Shown: in pieces, positions 32,235 to 40,992 of the stretch | Position numbering within the stretch: position 1 is the stretch's first letter | How the letters are laid out: every line of letters begins with the position of its first letter | NCBI RefSeq assembly: GCF_900177675.1 | Contig: NZ_FXWM01000001.1 | Span: 1,125,001-1,189,000 of the forward strand | DNA from: Bacillus sp. OV166 | GTDB taxonomy: Bacteria; Bacillota; Bacilli; Bacillales; Cytobacillaceae | Length of the DNA: 64,000 nucleotides | Direction: 5' to 3' | Notes under the pieces: model-generated | Database searches by the model: none | The model's input: only the letters and a program-made list of their open reading frames with translations | What the model was told of the DNA's origin: nothing | Translations under genes and position numbers: made by a program

Positions 32235-33533
32235 CTATTTCTTTAGCTTAGCCCAAGTTGCATCTAGAGCTTTTTCTGTTTCTGCTTTAGATTTTTGGCC
32301 GCCAACATAGGCTTGAAGAGAAGCGCCGAATTCTTGACCTGCACCATCAGGATATTTCATGAACTGCCAAGAGTAGGTTTTGCCTTCTTGAGAGTATTTC
32401 TGAAGTTCTGCACCTAGTGGTCCAATATCTTCTGCTTTTGCTTCAATTGTTTTAAAAGCAGGGATGTATTTGAATTCCTTAACTAATGCTGTTTTACCTT
32501 CTTCAGATGAAACCATCCAGTTTAAGAAATCTTTTGCCGCTTTTTTATCTGCTTCAGGAGCTTTGTTATGAACTACCCAGTTTGTTGGTACGTCAACCAT
32601 TAATTTATCTGCTTGTGCTGCATCATCAGTAAGTGCCAATGGAATGAAACCAACTTCCATGCCAGGATTTAATTTATCCAGCATCGGCTGGATCCAGTTA
32701 CCTTGCTGAATCATTGCTGTTTCGCCGTTGGCAAATTGTGTTACTTCTGTATTGTAGTCAGTTGTTAATGGATTTTTATTACCATATTTAATCGTTAGGT
32801 CTACAAGCTTAAAGTAGTCATTGAAGTATTTGTTGCCTTCAATTTTTGCTGTACCTTCGTTTAGACCTTTAATGAAGTTTTCGTCATCCGCTTGTTGGTA
32901 AGCGAACGGAACGTTAAGACCATGGTTTGCTAAAACCCACCATTCAGCATAGCCAACTGAGAAAGGTGTAATCCCGGCAGCTTTCAGTTTTTTCGATGCA
33001 GCTTCTAACTCTGTGAATGTTTTTGGTATTTCGGTAATACCGGCTTTTGCAAATAACTTTTTATTGTAAGCAAAACCATAGCCTTCCATATTAACAGGTT
33101 GACCATAAATTTTTCCATCGATTGTCATAGGTAGTAATGCGCTCTCATAGGCATCTTTTACCCAAGGCTGATCGGATAAATCTTCAAATTTATCTTTCCA
33201 TGTTTGTGCCTCTTGATAACCGCCATTACCAAAGATATCAGGAGCTTTGTTAGAAGCAAACTTTGCTTTTAAGGCTGCAGAACCATCTGCGCCACCGCCC
33301 ACTGTTTCGATATTAAAGGTAACTTCTGGATGTTCTTTTGTATATTGGTCTGTTAATGCCTTTAATTGGTCAGCGATTTCAACTTTCCCATTAAAAAGAT
33401 CAACAACTACTTTCCCATCTTTGCCACCGCTGCTTTTTTTATCACTAGATGCACTGTCGCTAGAACAAGCTGTTGCTAATAGAAGTGAAGCGGATAGTAC
33501 ACCTGCAAGTAAAGAATATTTTTTGATCCCCAT
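32235..33533 (-). CDS. Sugar ABC transporter binding lipoprotein
   Basis: 432 residues. The signal peptide ends in a lipobox (LLLATAC, Cys23), followed by a linker rich in Ser and Lys and a family 1 extracellular solute-binding domain (VVVDLFNGKVEIADQLKALT onward). It captures an oligosaccharide outside the membrane for the two permeases encoded upstream in the same operon. GGAGGG lies 7 nt before the ATG. A stem-loop in the preceding gap probably raises its expression relative to the permeases. Confidence 0.9.
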   Translation of the reverse strand: MGIKKYSLLAGVLSASLLLATACSSDSASSDKKSSGGKDGKVVVDLFNGKVEIADQLKALTDQYTKEHPEVTFNIETVGGGADGSAALKAKFASNKAPDIFGNGGYQEAQTWKDKFEDLSDQPWVKDAYESALLPMTIDGKIYGQPVNMEGYGFAYNKKLFAKAGITEIPKTFTELEAASKKLKAAGITPFSVGYAEWWVLANHGLNVPFAYQQADDENFIKGLNEGTAKIEGNKYFNDYFKLVDLTIKYGNKNPLTTDYNTEVTQFANGETAMIQQGNWIQPMLDKLNPGMEVGFIPLALTDDAAQADKLMVDVPTNWVVHNKAPEADKKAAKDFLNWMVSSEEGKTALVKEFKYIPAFKTIEAKAEDIGPLGAELQKYSQEGKTYSWQFMKYPDGAGQEFGASLQAYVGGQKSKAETEKALDATWAKLKK

Positions 33534-33574
33534 TAAAATTCCCTCCTGTTAGTAAAATCTATTTTTATATTAGT

Positions 33575-33603
33575 CTCTGCTAACTGTCAAACAGATAGCA
33601 GAG
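33575..33603 (-). other. Intercistronic stem-loop
   Basis: CTCTGCTA-A-CTGT pairs with ACAG-A-TAGCAGAG between the permease and binding-protein genes. No T run follows, so it looks like an mRNA stabiliser or processing site rather than a terminator. Confidence 0.65.
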
Positions 33604-33622
33604 GTTGTTCCCCACGTATATT

Positions 33623-34450
33623 TCACTTTATTGAACCGCTGGTAATCCCTTTAATAATGTGTTTTTGCATCGCAAAGAAGAAGATTAACAACGGAATGAT
33701 GCCCATGACCAATGCTGCAAGTGCTAAGTCCCATTGCTTTGTATATTGTCCAAAGAAGGAGAACGTTGCTAATGGAATCGTTTTTAATTCCGGATCCTGA
33801 AGAACAAGTGATGGTAATAAGAAGTCATTCCAAATCCATAAGCTGTTTAAAATGACGATCGTAACCGTAATCGGTTTTAATAGTGGAAAAACGATTCTCC
33901 AAAATACGCCAAACCTTGAACAGCCATCGATAATTGCTGCCTCCTCAAGTTCGACCGGAATTCCTTTGATAAACCCGTGATACAAGAATATAGTCATCCC
34001 CGACCCAAAGCCTAAGTACATAATGACAAGGCCCCATACGCTGTTTAAAAGTCCAAAGGTACTGGCTGTTTTAATGAGTGGGATCATAATGGATTGAAAC
34101 GGAATAATCATCGCTGCAACGAAAATCATGAAAATCACGTTACTGATCTTCTTTTTTGTTCGGACCAGCATGTACGCCGCCATCGAACAAAAGATAACCA
34201 GAACAACATTACTCGCAATTGTAACGATTAAAGAGTTTGAAAATACCTTTAGATAGTTCAGTTTTTCGAAGGCGCTCACATAGTTCTCAAACTGCAGCAC
34301 GGACGGCAGGGCCGATGTGTTAGATAAAATCTCAGCAAAAGGCTTTAAGGAGTTTGCAATAACATAATAGAAAGGAACTAAAAAGGCTAGACCGAGTAGA
34401 ATGGCAAGGATTTCAACAATAAATGTCTTTCCTGTGTACCTGTTTCCCAT
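33623..34450 (-). CDS. Sugar ABC transporter permease, MalG type
   Basis: 275 residues with six membrane helices and the EAA loop EEAAIIDGCSRFGVFWRIVFPLLKP (about 180-205) that contacts the ATPase. The ending ITSGSIK is usual for this CUT1 subunit. Its ATG overlaps the stop of the upstream permease (TAATG), with AAGGAGG inside that gene's last codons. No ATPase is in the operon. Confidence 0.92.
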   Translation of the reverse strand: MGNRYTGKTFIVEILAILLGLAFLVPFYYVIANSLKPFAEILSNTSALPSVLQFENYVSAFEKLNYLKVFSNSLIVTIASNVVLVIFCSMAAYMLVRTKKKISNVIFMIFVAAMIIPFQSIMIPLIKTASTFGLLNSVWGLVIMYLGFGSGMTIFLYHGFIKGIPVELEEAAIIDGCSRFGVFWRIVFPLLKPITVTIVILNSLWIWNDFLLPSLVLQDPELKTIPLATFSFFGQYTKQWDLALAALVMGIIPLLIFFFAMQKHIIKGITSGSIK

Positions 34451-35418
34451 TAAGACTCAACCTCCTTTTTCTTCGAATACGTCACTTGAATGACCGAAAT
34501 AGCTGCAACGACAAGGAATAAGATTAATGCCTTTGCTCCACCAATACCGTAGCGGTTATTAACAAATGCTTCTGTATAAATGTTAAGCGCTAACATTTCT
34601 GTTGACTTGAATGGACCACCATTCGTCAAGGAAAGGTTAGCATCAAAGACCTTAAAGGATGATGCCGTTGTTAAAAATAAACAAATGGTTACGGCTGGTG
34701 CCACGAGTGGCATAGTAATGTGACGTAGAATTTGCCACCTATTTGCACCGTCAATTTTCGCTGCTTCAATTAATTCTTGAGGAACGTTCTGTAATGCTGC
34801 GATATAGATAATCATAATGTAGCCTGCACCTTGCCATACACTGACAATCACAATTCCCCAGAAGGCGGTATTTTTATCGCCTAACCAAGCTAACTCAAAA
34901 AGAGGGATACCTGTAAGCGCACCGATGGAGGCAAAGCCTTTGACAAAAATAAACTGCCAGATAAATCCTAATAAAAGACCACCGATCAAGTTAGGCATGA
35001 AGAACACTGTCCGTAAAATATTTCTCGTTTTCAACATTTGGGTGACAAGTATCGCTAATCCAAACCCAATTGCATTTGTTAAGATAATGGCAACGACCGT
35101 ATATTTCGTTGTAAGTTTGAAGGAAGCTAGGAATTGCTTGTCCTCGGTGAAGATATACTTGAAATTGTCCAAGCCAACCCATTTGACTTCCCCTGTGATT
35201 CCGTTCCAGTCTGTAAAGGCATAATAAATTCCTGTAATGAAAGGAATCAGAACAATGAGCATAAAAGCTAAAAAAACGGGTCCTACAAATAGAGCAAATA
35301 ATCCTGCATCTTTCAGTTTCTTATTTTTATTTAAGGATACTGACTTCGATACTGCTACGTTTTTTGGATTTACTAATACTGAGGATTCAACTTTTTCCAC
35401 CTTACTTTGACTATTCAT
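34450..35418 (-). CDS. Sugar ABC transporter permease, MalF type
   Basis: 322 residues. A hydrophilic N-terminus (about 1-35) precedes six helices, with the EAA loop LIEAAKIDGANRWQILRHITMPL (about 225-245). It is first gene of the permease-permease-binding protein operon, divergent from a YesM-type kinase that probably controls it. GGAGG lies 8 nt before the ATG at 35418; an in-frame ATG at 35433 forms part of that ribosome binding site. Confidence 0.92.
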   Translation of the reverse strand: MNSQSKVEKVESSVLVNPKNVAVSKSVSLNKNKKLKDAGLFALFVGPVFLAFMLIVLIPFITGIYYAFTDWNGITGEVKWVGLDNFKYIFTEDKQFLASFKLTTKYTVVAIILTNAIGFGLAILVTQMLKTRNILRTVFFMPNLIGGLLLGFIWQFIFVKGFASIGALTGIPLFELAWLGDKNTAFWGIVIVSVWQGAGYIMIIYIAALQNVPQELIEAAKIDGANRWQILRHITMPLVAPAVTICLFLTTASSFKVFDANLSLTNGGPFKSTEMLALNIYTEAFVNNRYGIGGAKALILFLVVAAISVIQVTYSKKKEVES

Positions 35419-35513
35419 TACCTGCACCTCCATAATTTCATTTTAGAGAATAATAAAAATTATGAAACGGCTTACATTGACCAGTAGGGTGGAATATATT
35501 GAACAGTCATTAC

Positions 35514-35529
35514 TATTGACAAGTCAATA
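35514..35529. promoter_or_regulatory. Palindrome in the divergent promoter region
   Basis: TATTGAC-AA-GTCAATA is a perfect 7+7 palindrome, flanked by the further inverted pair TATATTGA (35494-35501) and TCAATATA (35524-35531). Candidate binding site for the AraC-type response regulator or another factor controlling both directions. Confidence 0.5.
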
Positions 35530-35583
35530 TATGCCCTAGGAATGGATACAGATAGTTGTTACAATGGAGAAAATTCATTAATT

Positions 35584-35629
35584 GGAGGAAGGTTAGTTCT
35601 ATTTCTTTCATATAACTAACCAAGATGAT
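35584..35629 (+). promoter_or_regulatory. Hairpin between Shine-Dalgarno and start of the kinase gene
   Basis: GGAGG (35584-35588) is 41 nt from the ATG at 35630, too far for direct use. GGTTAGTT (35591-35598) can pair with AACTAACC (35614-35621), which would bring the effective spacing to about 10 nt. No other ribosome binding site is visible. Confidence 0.5.
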
Positions 35630-37453
35630 ATGCAGTGGGGAATTCGTAAAAAGCTTATTATATTTTTAATACTAGTAACGGTTCTGCCTTTTGGAAGTTC
35701 GATCGCGATTACTTATTACCAAACAACAAAGTCTCTTAATAATCGCTTTGTATCAACCAATCATGACCTAATTGTCAAAGGTGAAGACGAACTAACTGTT
35801 TATTTGGAAGATGTGGCCCAGATGTCGTCCGTACTTTACCGATATACGCCCTTTATGAATGTGATGAGGGATGGGCTATCACAGAATTTAAATACTAATC
35901 AGGAAGAAGTTCGACGAGCTCTTGCTTATTTATTTAATACACGACCTGAGATTGAACAAATGCACATTTACATTGATAAAGGGAAGGATTCCTATACCAA
36001 TTATCATTCTAGAATTAGCGGCAGAGCAAAGTATGAGAGTATCTTTTCGCATCCTTATTATGCACGTTTAAATCGATATAACAGCCTTTTTTCTGTTATT
36101 GAACCGCCCCATGAAATGTATAGTTATAACAATATATCGGTTATCCCAAACTCAGAAAAGAAAAATGTCCTAAGCTTTCATAACATCCTTCGTGACGTAC
36201 CGTCAGACAAGCTATTAGGCTTTTTGTCTATTGATATTAATCTTTCCAAAATAGGTGCGATTGCCGGCCGCTTATATACAAAGGACATGGAAGACTTGTA
36301 CATTATGGATGAAAAAGGAGTTATAACATACTCCTCCAATGAATCAATGATCGGCAAAGAAAATAAAGAAAAGTGGTTTGGGAAAGTAAAAAAGGAGTCT
36401 GCCTCCAGTAAAAGTACGGAATGGAAGGATAAACAATTCTCAGGTGTGATTGTTCACGATAAGTTCCCCGCTCCCTACAAGAATTGGTATATCGTGAAAC
36501 GAATTCCTTACAATGTACTCTATCAAGGGGCTAGAGAAACGGCATTGATCAATATTTTGATCGGTATCGTGACTCTCATTTTTGTGCTAATCGCAACCAT
36601 GTTTGTTTCATTTAAGATAACCGCACCGATAAAAGTATTAATTGATAACATGAAAAAAGTAGAAAAAGGTGAATTTGAGGCAGATTTTGATTCCTTAGGA
36701 AATGATGAAATTGGGATGTTGGGAAGGCATTTCAAAGTAATGATTGCGAAAATCAATGATTTAATTGAGCGAGAATATAAATTAGATATAGAAAATAAAG
36801 AATCACAGCTGCGCGTATTGCGGTCACAAATTAACCCGCATTTTTTATATAACGCCCTTCAATCGATTGGTACTTTGGCGTTAAAATCGAAAGCCGTTCC
36901 TGTCTATTCCTTACTCACTTCATTATCGAAAATCATGAGATACAGTATGAATATGAAGGAAGACATTGTCCCTTTTATTTCAGAGCTGATGCATGTTAAA
37001 TCCTATTTATTGTTACAAAAACAACGCTTTGACGAGCAGTTTGAATTTGAATTAAATGTCCCAAAAGAAGTTCAAGAAATACTAATACCGAAAATGATTT
37101 TACAGCCAATTGTGGAAAATTGTTTTAAGCATGGCTTTGATCAGCAGGTAGGAAAAGCATTTATTCAAATTGAGGCGAGTGTTCAGGACGACGGGTTGGT
37201 TTGCCTTACTGTAAAAGATAATGGAATAGGCGCAAATGAAGAACAGTTGAAAAATATCAGGCAGGAATTATATCATGGTGTGTCAAAAGAAGAGAAGCAT
37301 AGAGAAACGATTGGCTTAAAAAATATATATGACCGATTACAGATTTATTACGCTAATCAAGCACACATGACTATTAACAGTAATGAAGAAACTGGATTTT
37401 CTGTGACCGTTCAGTTTCCAAAGGTTATGCAAAAAGAGGTGGAGCATTCATGA
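35630..37453 (+). CDS. Sensor histidine kinase, YesM type
   Basis: 607 residues. Two membrane helices (about 8-30 and 303-325) flank a large extracellular Cache-like sensor. A HAMP domain follows (about 325-380), then a His_kinase domain with phosphoacceptor His404 in NPHFLYN, and an HATPase_c domain with PIVENCFKHGF and KDNGIG. It belongs to the LytS/YesM group that senses sugars. Its stop overlaps the start of the response regulator. It is divergent from the MalFG-type importer, its likely target. Confidence 0.9.
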   Translation: MQWGIRKKLIIFLILVTVLPFGSSIAITYYQTTKSLNNRFVSTNHDLIVKGEDELTVYLEDVAQMSSVLYRYTPFMNVMRDGLSQNLNTNQEEVRRALAYLFNTRPEIEQMHIYIDKGKDSYTNYHSRISGRAKYESIFSHPYYARLNRYNSLFSVIEPPHEMYSYNNISVIPNSEKKNVLSFHNILRDVPSDKLLGFLSIDINLSKIGAIAGRLYTKDMEDLYIMDEKGVITYSSNESMIGKENKEKWFGKVKKESASSKSTEWKDKQFSGVIVHDKFPAPYKNWYIVKRIPYNVLYQGARETALINILIGIVTLIFVLIATMFVSFKITAPIKVLIDNMKKVEKGEFEADFDSLGNDEIGMLGRHFKVMIAKINDLIEREYKLDIENKESQLRVLRSQINPHFLYNALQSIGTLALKSKAVPVYSLLTSLSKIMRYSMNMKEDIVPFISELMHVKSYLLLQKQRFDEQFEFELNVPKEVQEILIPKMILQPIVENCFKHGFDQQVGKAFIQIEASVQDDGLVCLTVKDNGIGANEEQLKNIRQELYHGVSKEEKHRETIGLKNIYDRLQIYYANQAHMTINSNEETGFSVTVQFPKVMQKEVEHS

Positions 37454-39039
37454 AAGCATTAATCGTCGATGATGAAAAGCACGTTCGCGAAGGAATTAAG
37501 ATCCTGGGTGATTGGGAACAAAACGGAATTGATGAAATTTATGAAGCCGGTAATGGAGAAGAAGCGATACATTTAATTCAAAAGTATAAGCCAGAGATTA
37601 TTTTTTCAGATATGAAAATGCCAAAAATGGATGGCGTCAACCTGTTAGAATGGATTAAAGAAAATCAGCCCACCAGCAAAACTATTGTTGTGACAGGTTA
37701 TGATGATTACCACTACATGCGCAAAGCCATTCATTTCGGAAGTTCAGATTATCTCTTAAAGCCGATTGATCCTGAAATCTTAAATCATACGTTGGAAACA
37801 GCTGTGGATGAATGGAAAAAAGAAGCTTTGGACAGGGAGAGAAAAGAAAGCAGCACTCAATTAATCAATGAAATGAAGCCGGTTTATCGAGACCGCAAGC
37901 TTACCCAGCTAGTAAATAGCGATAATCTGAAGGGAGATTTGTTTAAGGATTTTGGAATTCTTCCGTCTCACAATTATCAAGTAGCCCTTGTTCGGATTAA
38001 TGGAAAAACAATCGAGGTATTTCAAGGAGATCGAGATTTAGCCTACTTTACGATTTTGAACGTCATTAACGAAATTATGATGGAAAATGAATGTGGAATT
38101 GGATTTCGTTACTTATCCAATAAAGGCGAAATTGTGATTATCTTTTGGAACAAATTTGAGCAAATAGGGGAACTTTTAAAACAAATCTTTAAGATGCTAA
38201 GAGGTACAATGAATATCTCTTGTCCGATTGTTTTAGGTAAACTGGTTAATGAGAGTTCCAGCTTAATTGATTCCTATCGTCATGCTAAGCAATTATTTTT
38301 TAATCGTAATATTTTGGATGATAGAGAAACTCGCGTCCATGTGATCGAGGACCTTCCAAGTCATGGATTAAGGAACCTTATGGACTACTCTGCTAGTATA
38401 GAAATGGCTGTACAAGCTGGGGAGATTGGGGCCTTTGTTGAAGTAATCAACCAAATCGAGTCTGATTTTACAGAAAACTACTTTCTATCATTAAAACAGC
38501 TATTCCATTTAGAAAATGAATATTTGGTGATCAGCAATAGATGGTTTAAGCATTATAATCTACCTGTGAAAGCAGCAGAAGACATCGAAAAACGAATTGA
38601 TTTATTTTTTGATGTAAATGGTCACTTTATGCTTGAAGAATACAAACAGAGAAAGAAACGAGAGATTGCTATCTTTTTGAAAAAAGTTAAGAAAGGAACC
38701 CTTCAGAAACATAGTAACATCATTTATGATATTGAAAAGTATTTGCAAGCGAACTTCGATCGGGATGTAAAACTGCAAGAGATCTCCGAGCATTTTTATA
38801 TCAGTCGAGAATATATCTCGAGAAAATTCAAACAAGAATTTAACGTCAATATATCAGATTATATTGTGAAGTTTCGAATGAAGAAGGCCAAAACATTATT
38901 AAAAAACAGCCAGTTAAAAATTTATGAAATTGCTACTATGATAGGGTATCAAGACGACAAATATTTTCGCAAAGTATTTAAAAAGGTTGAGGGCATTACA
39001 CCGAATGAATATCGTGAAGCCTATATGAATCAAAAATGA
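37450..39039 (+). CDS. Response regulator with AraC DNA-binding domain, YesN type
   Basis: 529 residues. The receiver domain (1-120) has acidic pocket residues VDDE and the phosphoacceptor Asp54 in FSDMKMPKMDG. A long linker follows, then a C-terminal AraC/XylS double helix-turn-helix (about 430-525, YISREYISRKFKQEF and MIGYQDDKYFRKVFKKVEG). ATG overlaps the kinase stop by four bases. It likely activates the divergent ABC operon. Confidence 0.92.
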   Translation: MKALIVDDEKHVREGIKILGDWEQNGIDEIYEAGNGEEAIHLIQKYKPEIIFSDMKMPKMDGVNLLEWIKENQPTSKTIVVTGYDDYHYMRKAIHFGSSDYLLKPIDPEILNHTLETAVDEWKKEALDRERKESSTQLINEMKPVYRDRKLTQLVNSDNLKGDLFKDFGILPSHNYQVALVRINGKTIEVFQGDRDLAYFTILNVINEIMMENECGIGFRYLSNKGEIVIIFWNKFEQIGELLKQIFKMLRGTMNISCPIVLGKLVNESSSLIDSYRHAKQLFFNRNILDDRETRVHVIEDLPSHGLRNLMDYSASIEMAVQAGEIGAFVEVINQIESDFTENYFLSLKQLFHLENEYLVISNRWFKHYNLPVKAAEDIEKRIDLFFDVNGHFMLEEYKQRKKREIAIFLKKVKKGTLQKHSNIIYDIEKYLQANFDRDVKLQEISEHFYISREYISRKFKQEFNVNISDYIVKFRMKKAKTLLKNSQLKIYEIATMIGYQDDKYFRKVFKKVEGITPNEYREAYMNQK

Positions 39040-39072
39040 GCAGAGCCGGAATCCGGCTTCTGCTCATTTTTA
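39036..39072 (+). terminator. Intrinsic terminator
   Basis: TGAGCAGAGCCGGA pairs with TCCGGCTTCTGCTCA with almost no loop, then five T. It separates the two kinase-regulator modules. Confidence 0.85.
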
Positions 39073-39195
39073 TGGTATGAAATAACCCGTGGTAAGTTGA
39101 TAGGGGATATGTTAAATTGAATAGATACTAATAGTCAAAACTTATTGATTGAGCCTTTGAATGTAAGGGTTTTCTTTTTTGTTTGGGGGGATACT

Positions 39196-40992
39196 ATGTT
39201 TTTTTCCTTACGCAATCGCCTATTTATTATTTTTACTTGTTTGTTAACAATTCCATTAATCATTTTGTCGATGATCATCCCGAGCTGGTTTACATCCATT
39301 ATTGAAGATCAGACCCAGGAGTTAACAATAGAAGCAATGGATCAGTACTCACTCTATATTGACTCAATTACAACGCAGGCGGAGGATTTAGGAAAACAGG
39401 TCCTTGTCAATCAAACGACACAGCAGTGGTTAAAGTTAGAAAAAAGGGATGCAAATATACCGAAAGAACAGAGCTTGTTACAGAAAAATCAACTGAAAAT
39501 AATGCTATCATCAATGATGGTGAACAATTCAAATGGTATGTCTATCTCAGTCGTTCTGAATAATGGTGAGGGGGCATGGGGCAATAACCCCAACTTACAC
39601 AACCTAGATTGGTTTAAAGACTTTACGATCAATGAACAACGATTTGTAAAATCACATATTGATCCATATATGCCAGCACAAGGAAATAGTAATAGTTATA
39701 TTTTGCCCCTCGTTGATTTGAATACGGTTGTTTCATACGGATTAATAAAGGTTAATTTCCCTTCATCTTTGCTAGAAACAGCCTTACGAAAAATCACGAT
39801 CGGAAAAAATGGACATGCTTATTTATTAGATCAGCAGGGAGCAAATGTATTAGAGGGGAAGATCGATACCCCAAAAAGGGTATTAAAAAATAGTTTAACT
39901 AAAATAAAGAATAATACAAAACAAAAAGGTTTATTAGAAACTGATTATCAGGGAGACAAATACTTTGTTTTTTTTCAAAAGTTATCAGTTGGTGATTGGA
40001 TTCTTGTCAGTGAAGTGACCAGGTCTGACTTATTCTCAAAAGTTAATATTCTACAGCGAAACTTACTTATTACTAGTGCGATTGTGTTTTTAATAACAAT
40101 CTTTGCGTCGTTCATGCTCTCTTCCAATATCGTAAGCCCTTTAGGAAAACTAGCAAAAGCGATGAAATTTATCGAGCATGGGGATTTTTTAGGTGCAAAA
40201 CGCTTTATGCCAACCATTAAATCGTCTAATGATGAAGTTGGTTATGTGATTAAAGTATTCGACCATACCGTCGATCAATTGAAGCATTTAATTGAAACAG
40301 AATATGAAGCCAACATACGTCGAAAAGATGCAGAATACAAGGCCTTATTACTACAAATCAATCCTCACTTTTTGAACAATACCCTTGAAATCATTGGGGG
40401 ATTAGCTGTTCAGGGCAAGAATAAAGAGGTCATGAATGTAAGCATCTACTTAGGCCGGATGATGAGGTATTCATTGAATACACAAAATGACGTCGTGAGA
40501 TTAGGTGAAGAAATCAGCTATATTCGCAGCTACACCGACATTTTAAAGGTGAGATATGAGGACGCCCTCACGATTGATATTGTGGAGGATCCGGAGACAA
40601 GAAATCTCTCTATTATTAAATTCATCCTCCAACCGCTCGTAGAAAATGCCGTCAAATATAGTTTTATAGAAAAGACCACGGCTGAAATTTTTATTAAAAC
40701 GAAAAAAGCGAATAATCAAATAAAGATAGTTTTAGAAGATAAGGGAATTGGCATGTCGGAAGAAGTGATATCAGACTTAGTGAGTGAAGAAACAAAGAAT
40801 GAAACCATTAGTGTCCTAGCGAGCAAAGGAAACAGCATTGGTCTAAAGAATGTCCTTGGCCGATTAAAGCTTTACTACGGAGAGCGCTTTTCCTATCAGA
40901 TTGAATCTGAAAAGAATGTAGGCACGAGGATTACATTATGTATAAATTTTGATAGAGGTGATATACATGATGAAGGTCATAATCACGGATGA
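39196..40992 (+). CDS. Second sensor histidine kinase, YesM/LytS type
   Basis: 598 residues. N-terminal helix (about 8-30), Cache sensor (about 35-285), second helix (about 290-312), HAMP, His_kinase with His391 in NPHFLNN, and HATPase_c with PLVENAVKYSF and EDKGIGM. GGGGGG lies 5-6 nt before the ATG at 39196; the longer frame from 39145 has no ribosome binding site. It forms a block with the following regulator and an unusual binding protein, so extracellular sugar is probably sensed through that protein. Confidence 0.9.
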   Translation: MFFSLRNRLFIIFTCLLTIPLIILSMIIPSWFTSIIEDQTQELTIEAMDQYSLYIDSITTQAEDLGKQVLVNQTTQQWLKLEKRDANIPKEQSLLQKNQLKIMLSSMMVNNSNGMSISVVLNNGEGAWGNNPNLHNLDWFKDFTINEQRFVKSHIDPYMPAQGNSNSYILPLVDLNTVVSYGLIKVNFPSSLLETALRKITIGKNGHAYLLDQQGANVLEGKIDTPKRVLKNSLTKIKNNTKQKGLLETDYQGDKYFVFFQKLSVGDWILVSEVTRSDLFSKVNILQRNLLITSAIVFLITIFASFMLSSNIVSPLGKLAKAMKFIEHGDFLGAKRFMPTIKSSNDEVGYVIKVFDHTVDQLKHLIETEYEANIRRKDAEYKALLLQINPHFLNNTLEIIGGLAVQGKNKEVMNVSIYLGRMMRYSLNTQNDVVRLGEEISYIRSYTDILKVRYEDALTIDIVEDPETRNLSIIKFILQPLVENAVKYSFIEKTTAEIFIKTKKANNQIKIVLEDKGIGMSEEVISDLVSEETKNETISVLASKGNSIGLKNVLGRLKLYYGERFSYQIESEKNVGTRITLCINFDRGDIHDEGHNHG

